The notes beneath the pieces are model-generated. The model worked only from the letters and a program-made list of their open reading frames with translations. It was not told the origin of the DNA and ran no database searches. DNA of 64,000 nucleotides from Pseudomonadota bacterium (GTDB taxonomy: Bacteria; Pseudomonadota; Gammaproteobacteria; Burkholderiales; Burkholderiaceae_E): positions 105,495 to 169,494 of the forward strand of contig JAEWFA010000035.1 of NCBI GenBank assembly GCA_023389055.1. Reading direction: 5' to 3'. The translations under genes and the position numbers were made by a program. Positions 26,833 through 35,806 of the stretch are shown one piece after another. How positions within the stretch are numbered: the stretch's first letter is position 1; the number at the start of each line of letters is the position of its first letter.

Positions 26833-27432
26833 CTACGGCTCGCTTGCCCCGATCCCCGCCAGAAAGATCGGAAACAATCGTTTCGCCTCGTCCGACAAGG
26901 GCCTGCGTGGTCCCAGGGCGAGGAAGCGGATCACCAGCCCCTGAATGATTCCGATGAACAGGCTCGCCGCCGCTTCCTCGTCGAGGTCGGAGCGTGTGAG
27001 TCCGAGTGCCTTGGCGTCCGCGAGCAGGCCGGCCAGCTTCGTCTCGTACCCATCGAGGAACTCCTGCAGCAATCGCTTGAGTTGCGGATTGGTGGTCAGC
27101 AGCAGGCGTGGCAATGCCGGATTCTTCTCGGCAAACGCGATGTGGGCGAAGAAGATTCGCCTCAAGGCGTCCACAGGGTCACTCGCCTGGCTGGCCGCGC
27201 GATCGATGGCGCTCAGCAGTCGTGCACGAACCCAGTGCACGACGGCGATCCAGATCGTTTCCTTGGTCGGAAAGTGCCGAAAAATCGCACCTTGCGTGAT
27301 GCCGACGACATCGGCGATCCCCTGCGTGGTGACGTTGTCCATGCCTTGCGTGACGGCCAGATCGACGGCAGCCTTCACGATCTCGTCCTGCCGCTCCTCG
27401 GTACTCAATCGCTGCCTGGCCGGTGCTTTCAT
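26833..27432 (-). CDS. TetR/AcrR-family transcriptional regulator
   Basis: 199-aa regulator with an N-terminal helix-turn-helix (EIVKAAVDLAVTQG..NVTTQGIADVVGITQGAIFRHFPTKETIW, residues about 17-62) and a C-terminal ligand/dimer domain containing LRRIFFAHIAFAEKNPALPRLLL and SLFIGIIQGLVIRFLAL. The start was placed at MKAPAR, 15 codons after the first possible start. It is last in the minus-strand cluster and converges on the phaCB operon with 83 bp between the stops. Its effector-domain sequence resembles that of the neighbouring HTH-less protein. Confidence 0.9.
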   Translation of the reverse strand: MKAPARQRLSTEERQDEIVKAAVDLAVTQGMDNVTTQGIADVVGITQGAIFRHFPTKETIWIAVVHWVRARLLSAIDRAASQASDPVDALRRIFFAHIAFAEKNPALPRLLLTTNPQLKRLLQEFLDGYETKLAGLLADAKALGLTRSDLDEEAAASLFIGIIQGLVIRFLALGPRRPLSDEAKRLFPIFLAGIGASEP

Positions 27433-27529
27433 CGTATAGGTCATCCTCATGAATGCCGGATGCTCGACGCCCGGCATGATCGCTCCAGCTAACCGTCAAG
27501 CGTTCTGGCTCACGCGTACGGAGGAGCTG

Positions 27530-28138
27530 TCATTCGAGCGGCGCACTGCGCATGCCGGTCAGGTACAACTGCAACAGTCGATTCGCTTCGTCCTGCAGTT
27601 GCTCGCGCGGCAGGAACCCGACGAACAAGCGCAGCACCAGGCTCTGCGCGATGCCAACGAAGAGTACCGCCGCGGTTTGCGGTTCGACATCGGGACGGAT
27701 GCGAGCCTGTGCCTGTGCACGCTTGATGATGAACGAGACTCGTGCGACGAACTGATCGATGACCATCTGCACGCGCCGTTGGATACGCCGGTGGCCGCTT
27801 CGCGTGGACCATCGAAGCATGCGGGACGGCACATCGGGGTTTCGCGCAATGAACGAGACCAGCGAATGGAAGATCCGCTCCAGCTCCCGCACGGGGTCCG
27901 GGTCATCCACCGGTCGGCGCATCGTGAGGCGCAAAAGCTGGCCACGCACGCGGGCGATGCCGCGCGCCTGGGCGCCGCGGGTTTCTGCTACCGATGCGGG
28001 CGGCGCTTCCGCGGCATTGTTGCCGGTGCCCGAAGGCTGCTGATGCGCGAACAGGTAGCTGCGAGTCGTCTCGAGCCACTGCGCCACAAATGGATTTTCC
28101 GGATTGTCCGGATGGTCTCTCGTCTTGTTCCTTGTCAC
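27530..28138 (-). CDS. TetR-like protein lacking the DNA-binding domain
   Basis: The 202-aa product aligns from about residue 80 with the effector domain of the adjacent TetR: DPVRELERIFHSLVSFIARNPDVPSRML and AVLFVGIAQSLVLRLF. The expected N-terminal HTH is absent and replaced by about 75 residues, partly low in complexity (GTGNNAAEAPPASVAETRG), with no TetR HTH motif in any frame. The frame is intact. It could bind ligand or form inactive heterodimers with a full TetR, but a decayed gene is also possible. It starts 36 bp after the cytochrome gene. Confidence 0.75.
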   Translation of the reverse strand: MTRNKTRDHPDNPENPFVAQWLETTRSYLFAHQQPSGTGNNAAEAPPASVAETRGAQARGIARVRGQLLRLTMRRPVDDPDPVRELERIFHSLVSFIARNPDVPSRMLRWSTRSGHRRIQRRVQMVIDQFVARVSFIIKRAQAQARIRPDVEPQTAAVLFVGIAQSLVLRLFVGFLPREQLQDEANRLLQLYLTGMRSAPLE

Positions 28139-28174
28139 GACATTCCCTCCTGATGTGACGTCGCTCCTGCCCGC

Positions 28175-28642
28175 TCAGCGTTTCCCGTAGAAGTGCTCCT
28201 GGAACGGCTGGCGAAATTCCTGATGGCAAGCCAGGCATCGCTGCTGCACCTTGCCGAATGCCGCGATCACCTCCTGACCGTCGCCGCGTGAGGCAACCTT
28301 GCCCATGGCGATTGCGGCATCATGAAGCTGTCCATCGAAACCCCGGAACTTTCCCGCATCGGCGCCGAGCCAGGTGAGGATGCGCATCTTCTCGCCGACG
28401 GGCGGCTCGGCGTGGCTGGCGATCTTCGGCGCCAGATCGACCACCAGGGCCCAGTCCTCGCTCGAAATCGCCCCGGTGACCGCTTGCATGTCTCGCCCCA
28501 GCTGCTGCATCACACTTCGCAAGACCATCGACCTGGCGGGCTCCTGCGCCTGGGCGTGGAGGATCGAAGCAGGGATGAGCAACGCCGCGACCATGAGCAT
28601 GGCGATGCCGTGAGCTGTGGGATGTGCTGGTTTGTTCATCAT
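28175..28642 (-). CDS. Cytochrome c'-like periplasmic haem protein
   Basis: 155-aa protein with a signal peptide (membrane segment MLMVAALLIPASILHAQA) and the haem-binding CLACH motif about 15 residues from the C-terminus, followed by QEFRQPFQEHFYGKR. A single C-terminal CxxCH in a mostly helical small protein is the layout of cytochrome c' (a four-helix-bundle haem protein that binds NO and CO). Start at one of two tandem Met codons (28642 or 28639). It lies between the LpxR-like gene and the HTH-less TetR. Confidence 0.83.
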   Translation of the reverse strand: MMNKPAHPTAHGIAMLMVAALLIPASILHAQAQEPARSMVLRSVMQQLGRDMQAVTGAISSEDWALVVDLAPKIASHAEPPVGEKMRILTWLGADAGKFRGFDGQLHDAAIAMGKVASRGDGQEVIAAFGKVQQRCLACHQEFRQPFQEHFYGKR

Positions 28643-28683
28643 CGCTCCGTTGATCAGTGGGCGGGCAGGTAGTGAATCAAGAG

Positions 28684-29901
28684 TCAAAACTCCACGCTCA
28701 GGGCTACCGATCCGAAGGCATGGTGGCCGGCTTGCTCGTCGAATTCGCGCGTGCGCCAGACGCGCATCAGCGCCAACCGCACGCCATGTCTGGCGACCAG
28801 CCATTGGCTGCTGATGCCGAGCGCCGCCTGCGCCACCCACGGGCGACGGCTGACGTGATGGCTGGAGCGAAACAGGTTCCCATCGAGCGAGAAATCCCAG
28901 GCCACGGCTTTGGCTTCCAGATTGGCAAATACGTGAGCGCCGGGTCGGGGTGCACCAATGGAGCGCGGTTGCGTACTACGCAGACTGGCCGCCGACGAAG
29001 GCGGCCGATTCTCGCCGCCGGGACGGATCGCATAGCTGCCGAAGTCGTTCGCAATGTTCCAGCCCACGCGCAGTTCGAGGCCCGTGCTGGCGGAGGTCTC
29101 GATGTTGCCCACGCGCACGGCATAGCTGCCGATCGCGTCGTGCCCCCAGCCCGGGCGGACGGCGCCCTCCAGCCAGGGCTTGAATTTGCGCTCCATCGCA
29201 AGCTGGAATGCGGGCTCGTTGTGCAACTGGTTGTCCCAACCGCGGAAACGTTCGAAGCCGCGCAGCTTGTGCACCAGGTCCTGCGATTGTTCGGCCAGCG
29301 ACCAGGGTCCGATCACGCCGAGCGTCAACTCGCGGGTGTCGAGCATCTCGTGTCCAGCTCCCCGGGGGTGGATGCGCCGGTTCCACGCCAGACCCAGATA
29401 GAGCAGCCCGGCATAAGGGCGATCGTCGCGAATCAGATCGGTGCGGTTCTTGTCCTCGGGCGTGTACATGGCCTGACCGATGCGCATCACTACGTTTTGC
29501 GTCGCCGATTCCGCGCCCGCGCGCTGCCAGAAGCCGGGATTGACGGTGTCCAGAAAACGCACGTACAAGCCAAGCGGTCGAGGCAGGCAGTCCATGCGCA
29601 GCCCGCCTTCGATATCGTGCGAGACCAGTGCCAGTGACACGCCGTTGGTGTAATTGCGATCGCTGCCAGCGAAGAGATCGTTCTCCAGTCGAAGCGTGCC
29701 GCCGCGCCAGCGAACGGTCTGCTCTGGCGTGCACGCGGCGTGCGCCGTGTCGGGTGCGGATTGCGCGGCACCGCCCGCAATGGGGACGAACGCCGGACAG
29801 AAGAGCAGCAACACGGCAAGACGATGCGCCGTCGTACGCCGCAGCGTGCGTCGGACCAGGCGCAGGCGACCCTGCTCATGGCGACGCACTTCGCGATTCA
29901 C
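28684..29901 (-). CDS. lpxR: LpxR-family outer-membrane lipid A deacylase (DUF2219)
   Basis: Predicted outer-membrane beta-barrel that removes the 3'-acyloxyacyl group of lipid A. After a probable signal segment (HRLAVLLLFCPAFVPIAGGAA) comes the family opening LRLENDLFAGSDRNYTNG with the Asn-Asp pair used in LpxR catalysis, then DRPYAGLLYLG, GPWSLAEQSQDLVH and GWDNQLHNEPAF; it ends in Phe (SVALSVEF). No ATG fits; GTG 29901 overlaps the stop of the DUF2892 gene (GTGA). 405 aa is somewhat longer than enterobacterial LpxR (about 319). Confidence 0.88.
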   Translation of the reverse strand: MNREVRRHEQGRLRLVRRTLRRTTAHRLAVLLLFCPAFVPIAGGAAQSAPDTAHAACTPEQTVRWRGGTLRLENDLFAGSDRNYTNGVSLALVSHDIEGGLRMDCLPRPLGLYVRFLDTVNPGFWQRAGAESATQNVVMRIGQAMYTPEDKNRTDLIRDDRPYAGLLYLGLAWNRRIHPRGAGHEMLDTRELTLGVIGPWSLAEQSQDLVHKLRGFERFRGWDNQLHNEPAFQLAMERKFKPWLEGAVRPGWGHDAIGSYAVRVGNIETSASTGLELRVGWNIANDFGSYAIRPGGENRPPSSAASLRSTQPRSIGAPRPGAHVFANLEAKAVAWDFSLDGNLFRSSHHVSRRPWVAQAALGISSQWLVARHGVRLALMRVWRTREFDEQAGHHAFGSVALSVEF

Positions 29902-30101
29902 TTCGGCGCACGTACCGGGCAGCTGTTGCGACCCAGCAGCCGGTATGCGGGACAGCGACCGGCAAGACCGGTGATCAGCGGCACGAAACCGATCAAGCCC
30001 AGCCAGCGCCACGGCGTATCGAGCCAGAACGGCAGGCTGAGCAGGATCAGGCCGACGACGATGCGTGCAACACGTTCGGGGTTTCCAACATTGATCTGCA
30101 T
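29898..30101 (-). CDS. DUF2892 (YgaP-type membrane domain) protein
   Basis: 67-aa membrane protein with two hydrophobic segments around ARIVVGLILLSLPFW and LGLIGFVPLITGLAG, and the family ending GRCPAYRLLGRNSC. Such proteins are stand-alone versions of the membrane domain of the rhodanese YgaP. The ribosome binding site is AGGACA. It overlaps the lpxR-like gene by 4 bp, so the two are probably cotranslated. Confidence 0.85.
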   Translation of the reverse strand: MQINVGNPERVARIVVGLILLSLPFWLDTPWRWLGLIGFVPLITGLAGRCPAYRLLGRNSCPVRAPK

Positions 30102-30134
30102 GACGGTGTCCTTTCAATGGGTGGCAACGAGGTG

Positions 30135-31631
30135 CTACCGGTGTGACGCCGCCAGGGCATCGGCGGCGGGGGCGGGGGCGAGAGCGGCAGCAGCAGGCGC
30201 ATCCCAACCGCCGCCCAGCGCCTTGTACAGCGCCACCAGTTGCACGGCGGCAGTCGTGCGTGCGCGGGCGCTGGAGGTTTCGGCCTCGTGCAGCAGGCGC
30301 TCAGTGGCCAGCAGTTCGACCAGGGCGATATCGCCGGCTGCGAAGCGCGCTTTGGCATGGCCGTGGCTGCGACGAGTGGCGTCCAGCGCTACCTGGCGGC
30401 GCTGCAGCGTGTCCAGGCTCGCGTGATAGTCACCCAGCGCACGTTCGGCATCGCCCAGCGCCGCCAATACCGCCTGCTCGTACGCCGCTGCGGCTTGCCG
30501 CTCGGCGGCTTCGCGGGCGCGGATTTCGGCGCGCACGCGACCACCGTCGAACAGCCGCCAGGAAATCATCGGCAGGAGGGAAAACCGCGTGCTCGAGGCG
30601 TCGAACCAGTTGCCGGTGCTCAGTGCCTGGAAGCCGCCGCCAGCGCCAATCGACAGCTTCGGAAACAGTTCGGCCGTCGCCACGCCGATATCGGCCGTGC
30701 TGGCGGCAAGACGTCGTTCGGCGGCCAGTACGTCCGGCCGGCGACGCAACACGTCGGCACGCTCGCCCACCGGCAACGCCCGCAGTTCAAGGGCCGATCG
30801 CGCGGTATCGAGCAGTGCCAGTTCCTGCTCGGGCGGTGCGCCCAGCAGCACGCCGAGACTCAACACCGCAGCGCGTTGGCGAGCCAGGAGATCGGGCAGC
30901 GCGGCGTTGGCAGCAGCCCATTGCGCCTGCGCCGTTTCCACGTCTGCAGCGGAGACATCGCCCAGATCCGCGCGCTTGCGCACGAGGTCGACGGTCTGCT
31001 GCAGCGTCTGCAGCATCGCCTGCTGCGTGCGCAGTTCGTCTCCGACGCCCACGGCAGTGAACCAGGCGCGCGCGACCTCGGCGACGATGCGCATGCGTAC
31101 GCCTTGTGCCTCGACTTCGCTTGCCTGCAGTCGGGCGTCGGCACCCTCGAGCGCACGATGCTTCGCACCGAACAGATCAGCCTCCCAGGCCGCATCGAAG
31201 CCGGCGTCGTAGATCGTCTGCGTGGCGTCGAGCCCGGGAATGGAGCCGACCGGCAAGGGGCCGTTCTCGCTTTGCCGTCGCCGGTTGACGCTGGCACCGG
31301 CATTGACGACCGGTAGCGGATCACCCGCGACGCGATCGCGCAGTGCGCGTGCCTCGTCGATGCGTGCAGTGGCCAGACGCAGGTCGAGGTTTCGGGCCAG
31401 CGCGGTGTCGATCAACCGCTCGAGCACGGGGTCACCGAGCGACGACCACCAATGCGCGAGATCGACCGACTCGTCGGCTTCGATCGGCTGGGTCCAACCG
31501 CTTCCCGTGGCGACCGGGGGCGGTGTGCGATAGTCGGGACCGACCGCGGCGCAGGCCGTCAGCAAGGCGCTGCCCAGCAGCAGGGCGACGCGGTGCAGTC
31601 GCCGGATCGAGTGGTACGTGGTGCTTGTCAT
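30135..31631 (-). CDS. Outer-membrane efflux lipoprotein (NodT/OprM type, TolC superfamily)
   Basis: 498-aa outer-membrane channel for a tripartite exporter. The signal peptide ends in a lipobox (LLTACAA), followed by VGPDYRTPP, as in RND/ABC outer-membrane factors. Two OEP repeats follow: one with LARNLDLRLATARIDEAR, the second with RRRPDVLAAERRLAASTADIGVATAELFPKL. The C-terminus is Ala/Pro-rich. The gene lies 29 bp downstream of the second permease, so the exporter has its own outer-membrane exit. Confidence 0.93.
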   Translation of the reverse strand: MTSTTYHSIRRLHRVALLLGSALLTACAAVGPDYRTPPPVATGSGWTQPIEADESVDLAHWWSSLGDPVLERLIDTALARNLDLRLATARIDEARALRDRVAGDPLPVVNAGASVNRRRQSENGPLPVGSIPGLDATQTIYDAGFDAAWEADLFGAKHRALEGADARLQASEVEAQGVRMRIVAEVARAWFTAVGVGDELRTQQAMLQTLQQTVDLVRKRADLGDVSAADVETAQAQWAAANAALPDLLARQRAAVLSLGVLLGAPPEQELALLDTARSALELRALPVGERADVLRRRPDVLAAERRLAASTADIGVATAELFPKLSIGAGGGFQALSTGNWFDASSTRFSLLPMISWRLFDGGRVRAEIRAREAAERQAAAAYEQAVLAALGDAERALGDYHASLDTLQRRQVALDATRRSHGHAKARFAAGDIALVELLATERLLHEAETSSARARTTAAVQLVALYKALGGGWDAPAAAALAPAPAADALAASHR

Positions 31632-31660
31632 GGTCGTCGATTCGAAGCGATCGGTACGTG

Positions 31661-32785
31661 TCACTGCAAACGCCCCCGGACGAAAATGGTAGCCATCGTC
31701 AGCGACACCAGCGCGATGATCGCCAGCGGCCAGAGGCTGGCGAGGATGTCGCCGAGCGGCAGCGCCTTGAGGAAGCTGCCCTGCACGATGATCAGGAAAT
31801 GCGTGAGCGGAATCGCCTGCGCGAGCCATTGCAGAAGCGTCGGCATGTTCTCCACCGGAGTGGCGAAACCCGACATCAGCACGGCCGGCACGCCGATGGC
31901 GAACGCACCGAGAATGGCTTGCTGCTGCGTCGCACTGACCGCCGAGATCATCAGACCGATGCCGACCACGGAGAGGATGAACAGCACCAGGCTCACCAGC
32001 AACAGCGAAAACGAACCGCTGAATGGGATCCGGAACAGCACGATCCCCGCGGCGATCATCGTCAGGCCCAGTACCGTACCGATCGCGAGCGCCGGCACGG
32101 ATTTGGAGACGATGATTTCGGGCGTCGAGGTGGGCGAAACCAGCAACTGGTCGAAGGTGCCCAGTTCGCGTTCGCGGGCGATCGACAGCGAGGTGATCAG
32201 GAGCGCGCTGAAAAGCGCGAGGATGCCGCTCAGGCCGGGCACGATGAACCAGCGGTAGACCAGGTTGGGGTTGAACCAGTTGCGCACCACCACCGGGACC
32301 GCGGGCGCGGCGTCGAGCCTGACCTGCGCGCCAACGTCGGCGGCAATGGTCGACAGATAGCCGACCGTGATCTGGCCCGAATTGCTGCGCCGGCCATCGA
32401 CCAGAACCTGCACGTGACCGCTGTCGCCGGCCGCGATGGCGCGGGAGAAATCCGCGGGAATGTCGAGCGCGGCGATCACCTTGCCCTGGTCGAGCAGGTC
32501 GCGGAGTTCCCGGGTGTCGGTCACGCGGCGCACCTGGTGGACGAATTCGGCGGTGTCCAGGCGTGTGATCAGTTCACGCGACCAGCGGCCCGCGTCCTGA
32601 TTGTGCACGGCGATGTCGACGTTACGCACTTCGAGCGTGGCGGCGAAGGCAAACACCAGCAGTTGCAGCAGAGGCGGTACGAACACCACCATCCGGCTTC
32701 GCGGATCGCGCAGGATGCTGAGCACTTCCTTGACGAACTGCGCGCGCAATCGCGTGAGATCGAAGTAAGCGGATCGTCGCGACAT
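31661..32785 (-). CDS. ABC-2 type permease (second subunit)
   Basis: 374-aa permease of the YhhJ/YbhR type: an N-terminal membrane segment after RDPRSRMVVFVPPLLQLLVFAFA, a large extracytoplasmic domain (residues about 45-175), then five hydrophobic segments including LSGILALFSALLITSLSIARERELGTFDQLLVSP, whose ERELGT block is characteristic. It starts 3 bp after the first permease and is paired with it; together they form the membrane channel for the tandem ATPase. Confidence 0.92.
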   Translation of the reverse strand: MSRRSAYFDLTRLRAQFVKEVLSILRDPRSRMVVFVPPLLQLLVFAFAATLEVRNVDIAVHNQDAGRWSRELITRLDTAEFVHQVRRVTDTRELRDLLDQGKVIAALDIPADFSRAIAAGDSGHVQVLVDGRRSNSGQITVGYLSTIAADVGAQVRLDAAPAVPVVVRNWFNPNLVYRWFIVPGLSGILALFSALLITSLSIARERELGTFDQLLVSPTSTPEIIVSKSVPALAIGTVLGLTMIAAGIVLFRIPFSGSFSLLLVSLVLFILSVVGIGLMISAVSATQQQAILGAFAIGVPAVLMSGFATPVENMPTLLQWLAQAIPLTHFLIIVQGSFLKALPLGDILASLWPLAIIALVSLTMATIFVRGRLQ

Positions 32786-32788
32786 CGC

Positions 32789-33961
32789 TCAGGGATCCAG
32801 GTTCTTGCGCGTGGCGCGCTTGGCCAGCAGGAAGAACACGATGCCTGTGACGGCCATCGCCAACAGATTCGGCAGGAAAACCGCCCAGATGTCGCCGGCG
32901 AGGAATACCGTCTTCAACGAAGCGACGAAATAGCGCGCGGGAACGAACCAGGTGATCGCCTGGATCGGAGCCGGCATGGAGTCGATCTCGTACAGAAAGC
33001 CCGAGAGCATGAAGGCGGGCAGGAAACCGGAGAACAGCGCGATCTGCGCGGCCAGGAACTGGTTGCGCGTGACCGACGAGATCAGCAGGCCCTGGCCGAG
33101 TGCGGGCACCATGAACACGGCCGCGAGCAGCAGCAGCGCAGCGAGCGATCCGCGTAGCGGTACGTCGAACACGAACACCGCCAGTGCCGTGGCGCCCAAG
33201 GTGGAGAGCATGCCCAGCGCGAAGTACGGCAGGAGCTTGCCGATCAGGATTTCCACGACCGAGGCAGGCGTGGACAACACCGCCTCCATCGTGCCGCGCT
33301 CCCATTCGCGCGCGACCACCAGAGCGGTGAGCATCGTGCCGATGATCGTCATGACGATGGCGATCGCGCCGGGCACGAGCGAGCGGCGGCTTTCCAGCTC
33401 GGCGTTGAACCAGTAGCGCGGCTCCAGCGTCACGGCTGCGGACGGCGCCTCGGCGTCGCGCCCGGCGCGCCAGGTCTGCACGACACCCTGCGTGTAGTTG
33501 GCCACGTAGTTGGCGGTGTTGGGCTGCGAGCCGTCGGCGATGGTCTGCACGAGCGGCCGGCCGTCGCGCTCGACGATGCGCCGCTCGAAATCCTGCGGAA
33601 TCACGACGAAGCCGCGCAACTTGCCCGATACGACCAGGTCGGCCACCTCGCGCCGGTCGTGCGCGAAACGCACATCGAGATAGCGGGTGCCGGCAAAGGC
33701 AGCAGCCAACGCGTTCGCCGAGGCCGATTGCGATTCCTGCACCACGCCGATGCGCACGTTGCGTACGTCCAGCGAGACCGCGTAGGCGAACAGGAACAGC
33801 AGCACCACCGGCAACACGAAAGCGATCAGCAGCGTCGAGGGGTCGCGCATCGCCTGCAGGCTCTCCTTGAGCACCAGTGCCGCAAGGCGCTGCGGATCGA
33901 AGCGGCGCATCGCGGCGGCCGACACGCGTTCGGCGGGACGCGAGGGGGGCGCGTCGCTCAT
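32789..33961 (-). CDS. ABC-2 type permease (first subunit)
   Basis: 390-aa YbhS-like permease: a membrane anchor around LLIAFVLPVVLLFLFAYA, a periplasmic domain with VVIPQDFERRIVERDGRPLVQ, and a C-terminal bundle including IAIVMTIIGTMLTALVVAREWERGTMEAVLSTP. It overlaps the ATPase gene by ATGA at 33958-33961. It resembles but is not identical to the next permease, so the pair is a heterodimer rather than a recent duplication. Confidence 0.92.
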   Translation of the reverse strand: MSDAPPSRPAERVSAAAMRRFDPQRLAALVLKESLQAMRDPSTLLIAFVLPVVLLFLFAYAVSLDVRNVRIGVVQESQSASANALAAAFAGTRYLDVRFAHDRREVADLVVSGKLRGFVVIPQDFERRIVERDGRPLVQTIADGSQPNTANYVANYTQGVVQTWRAGRDAEAPSAAVTLEPRYWFNAELESRRSLVPGAIAIVMTIIGTMLTALVVAREWERGTMEAVLSTPASVVEILIGKLLPYFALGMLSTLGATALAVFVFDVPLRGSLAALLLLAAVFMVPALGQGLLISSVTRNQFLAAQIALFSGFLPAFMLSGFLYEIDSMPAPIQAITWFVPARYFVASLKTVFLAGDIWAVFLPNLLAMAVTGIVFFLLAKRATRKNLDP

Positions 33962-35802
33962 GCTGTCGCCTCGTTGCGGGTCTTGCCGCTTCGATCATCG
34001 GCCTGCTGATCGGCCTGCTGATCGGCCCGTTCATCGGCCAACTCATCGGCAAGATCTGCGGACTGCACCAGATGGATGAAAGCGTCTTCCATCGTTGGAT
34101 CGGGCCGGGCGTCGCTCGCCGCATCGCGTTTGAGCGCATCGGGCGTATCCAGCGCGATCAGCCGGGCGCGGTACAGCATCGCGACCCGGTCGCAGTACTC
34201 GGCCTCGTCCATGAAATGGGTGGTGACCATCACCGTCACGCCCTTGCGGGCGAGGCCGTTGATGTGCGTCCAGAACTCGCGGCGCGTGATCGGGTCGACA
34301 CCCGAGGTCGGCTCGTCCAGGAACAGCACGGGTGGGCGATGCATGACCGCGCACGCCAGTGCCAGTCGCTGCTTGAAGCCCAGGGGGAGCGAATCGGGCG
34401 CGGCCGACAACCACGGCTCCAGGCCGAACGTGTCGATCATCTCGTCGATGCGCGTGCGCCGCGTGGCGCTTTCCAGCCCGTACACACCGGCCGAGAACTC
34501 CAGGTTCTGGCGCACCGAGAGCAGGCCATACAGCGAGAACTTCTGCGCCATGTAGCCGAGCTGCGCCTTGGCGGCGCCCGTGGCGCGGCGCAGATCGAGC
34601 CCCACCACCTGCGCCTCGCCGTGCGTGGGCTTGAGCAACCCGCACAGCATCTTGAAGGTCGTCGATTTGCCGGCTCCGTTGGGGCCGAGCAGACCGAAGA
34701 TTTCGCCTTGGTGCACCTCGAAGCTCACGTTGTCGGTAGCGGTGAACGCACCGAAACGCTTCGTCAGGTCGCGGCAGGAAACGGCAATGTCGGAATCGAG
34801 TTCCACCGGCGGCAGGCGTTCCGCCAGAGCCGAGGAGCCGCCGGGTCCACCGCCGAGCAGATCGATGAAAGCATCCTCGAAACGCGGCGGCACCGCGGCC
34901 AGTCGGGCATCGATTCGACCGGCGAGCGCCTGGATCTGCCCGGTACCCGCATCGGCGCGCAGCACCACGCGCACGCCGGCGCCCTGGATCACGCCATCGC
35001 CGACGCTGTCGAGGTCGAGCGCTTCGGCCAGGACGGCGCGACGCTGATCGCCGACTTCTTCCAGGCGAAAGCTGCGATCCGCGAGGCGCCCGGTCAACTC
35101 CGCGGGCGGGCCGTCGTAGGCAAGCTGCCCGTCGTTCAGCAACAGCACGCTGTCGCAGCGTTCGGCTTCGTCCAGATACGCGGTCGACCAGACGACGGCC
35201 ATGCCGTCGTCGGTCAGCGCCTGCACCATGCGCCACAGATCCTGGCGGCTGACTGGATCGACGCCGACGCCGGGCTCGTCGAGCAGTAACACGGCGGGAC
35301 GCGCCATCAGCGCGCAGGCCAGGCCCAGCTTCTGCTTCATGCCGCCCGAGAGCTTGCCGGCCAGCCGCTTCGTGAAGGGGCCGAGGCGGGTGAACTCGAG
35401 CAACTCGTCGAACAGGCCCGCGTGCTGGTCGGCATTCATGCCGCGCAGCCGCGCATACAGGCGCATGTTTTCCATCACCGACAGGTCTTCGTACAGGCCG
35501 AAGCGTTGTGGCATGTAGCCGCTTGCGACGTGGATCGCATCGTTGTCGTCCACCACGTCGAAGCCGGCCAGCGTGACGCGACCGGCGTCGGGCACCAGCA
35601 GTCCGGTCATGATGCGCATCAGCGTCGTCTTGCCGGCGCCGTCCGGGCCGACCAGGCCGGTGAGACGGCCGTACTCGATGCGTGCGCTGAGGCCGCGCAA
35701 GGCGTGCACGCGGCCGAAGCGCTTGTCCAACTTGTCGATGACGACGGCAGCGTCACCCTTCGCATCGGGTGGCGCAGTGGATGCGGAAACGCCGGCGGAC
35801 AT
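33958..35802 (-). CDS. ABC exporter ATPase with two fused nucleotide-binding domains
   Basis: 614-aa cytoplasmic ATPase. NBD1 has Walker A GPDGAGKTT, the signature LSGGMKQKLGLACAL and Walker B VLLLDEPGVGVD; NBD2 has GPNGAGKST, LPLGFKQRLALACAV and VLFLDEPTSGVD. The NBD2 signature begins LPLG instead of LSGG. This is the YbhF layout of YbhFSR-type exporters. The start was placed at MSAGVSAS, 5 bp after the HlyD stop. The C-terminal tail is a run of short repeats (DERADQQADQQADDRSG) encoded by near-identical 12-bp units. Confidence 0.94.
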   Translation of the reverse strand: MSAGVSASTAPPDAKGDAAVVIDKLDKRFGRVHALRGLSARIEYGRLTGLVGPDGAGKTTLMRIMTGLLVPDAGRVTLAGFDVVDDNDAIHVASGYMPQRFGLYEDLSVMENMRLYARLRGMNADQHAGLFDELLEFTRLGPFTKRLAGKLSGGMKQKLGLACALMARPAVLLLDEPGVGVDPVSRQDLWRMVQALTDDGMAVVWSTAYLDEAERCDSVLLLNDGQLAYDGPPAELTGRLADRSFRLEEVGDQRRAVLAEALDLDSVGDGVIQGAGVRVVLRADAGTGQIQALAGRIDARLAAVPPRFEDAFIDLLGGGPGGSSALAERLPPVELDSDIAVSCRDLTKRFGAFTATDNVSFEVHQGEIFGLLGPNGAGKSTTFKMLCGLLKPTHGEAQVVGLDLRRATGAAKAQLGYMAQKFSLYGLLSVRQNLEFSAGVYGLESATRRTRIDEMIDTFGLEPWLSAAPDSLPLGFKQRLALACAVMHRPPVLFLDEPTSGVDPITRREFWTHINGLARKGVTVMVTTHFMDEAEYCDRVAMLYRARLIALDTPDALKRDAASDARPDPTMEDAFIHLVQSADLADELADERADQQADQQADDRSGKTRNEATA

Positions 35803-35806
35803 GTCA

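Noticed and set aside
33980..34070. Plus-strand stretch reading IIGLLIGLLIGPFIGQLIG, like a glycine-zipper membrane peptide
   Set aside because: It is the antisense of the repetitive C-terminal tail of the ABC ATPase, whose reading frame is complete and conserved; no start or ribosome binding site supports a plus-strand gene.
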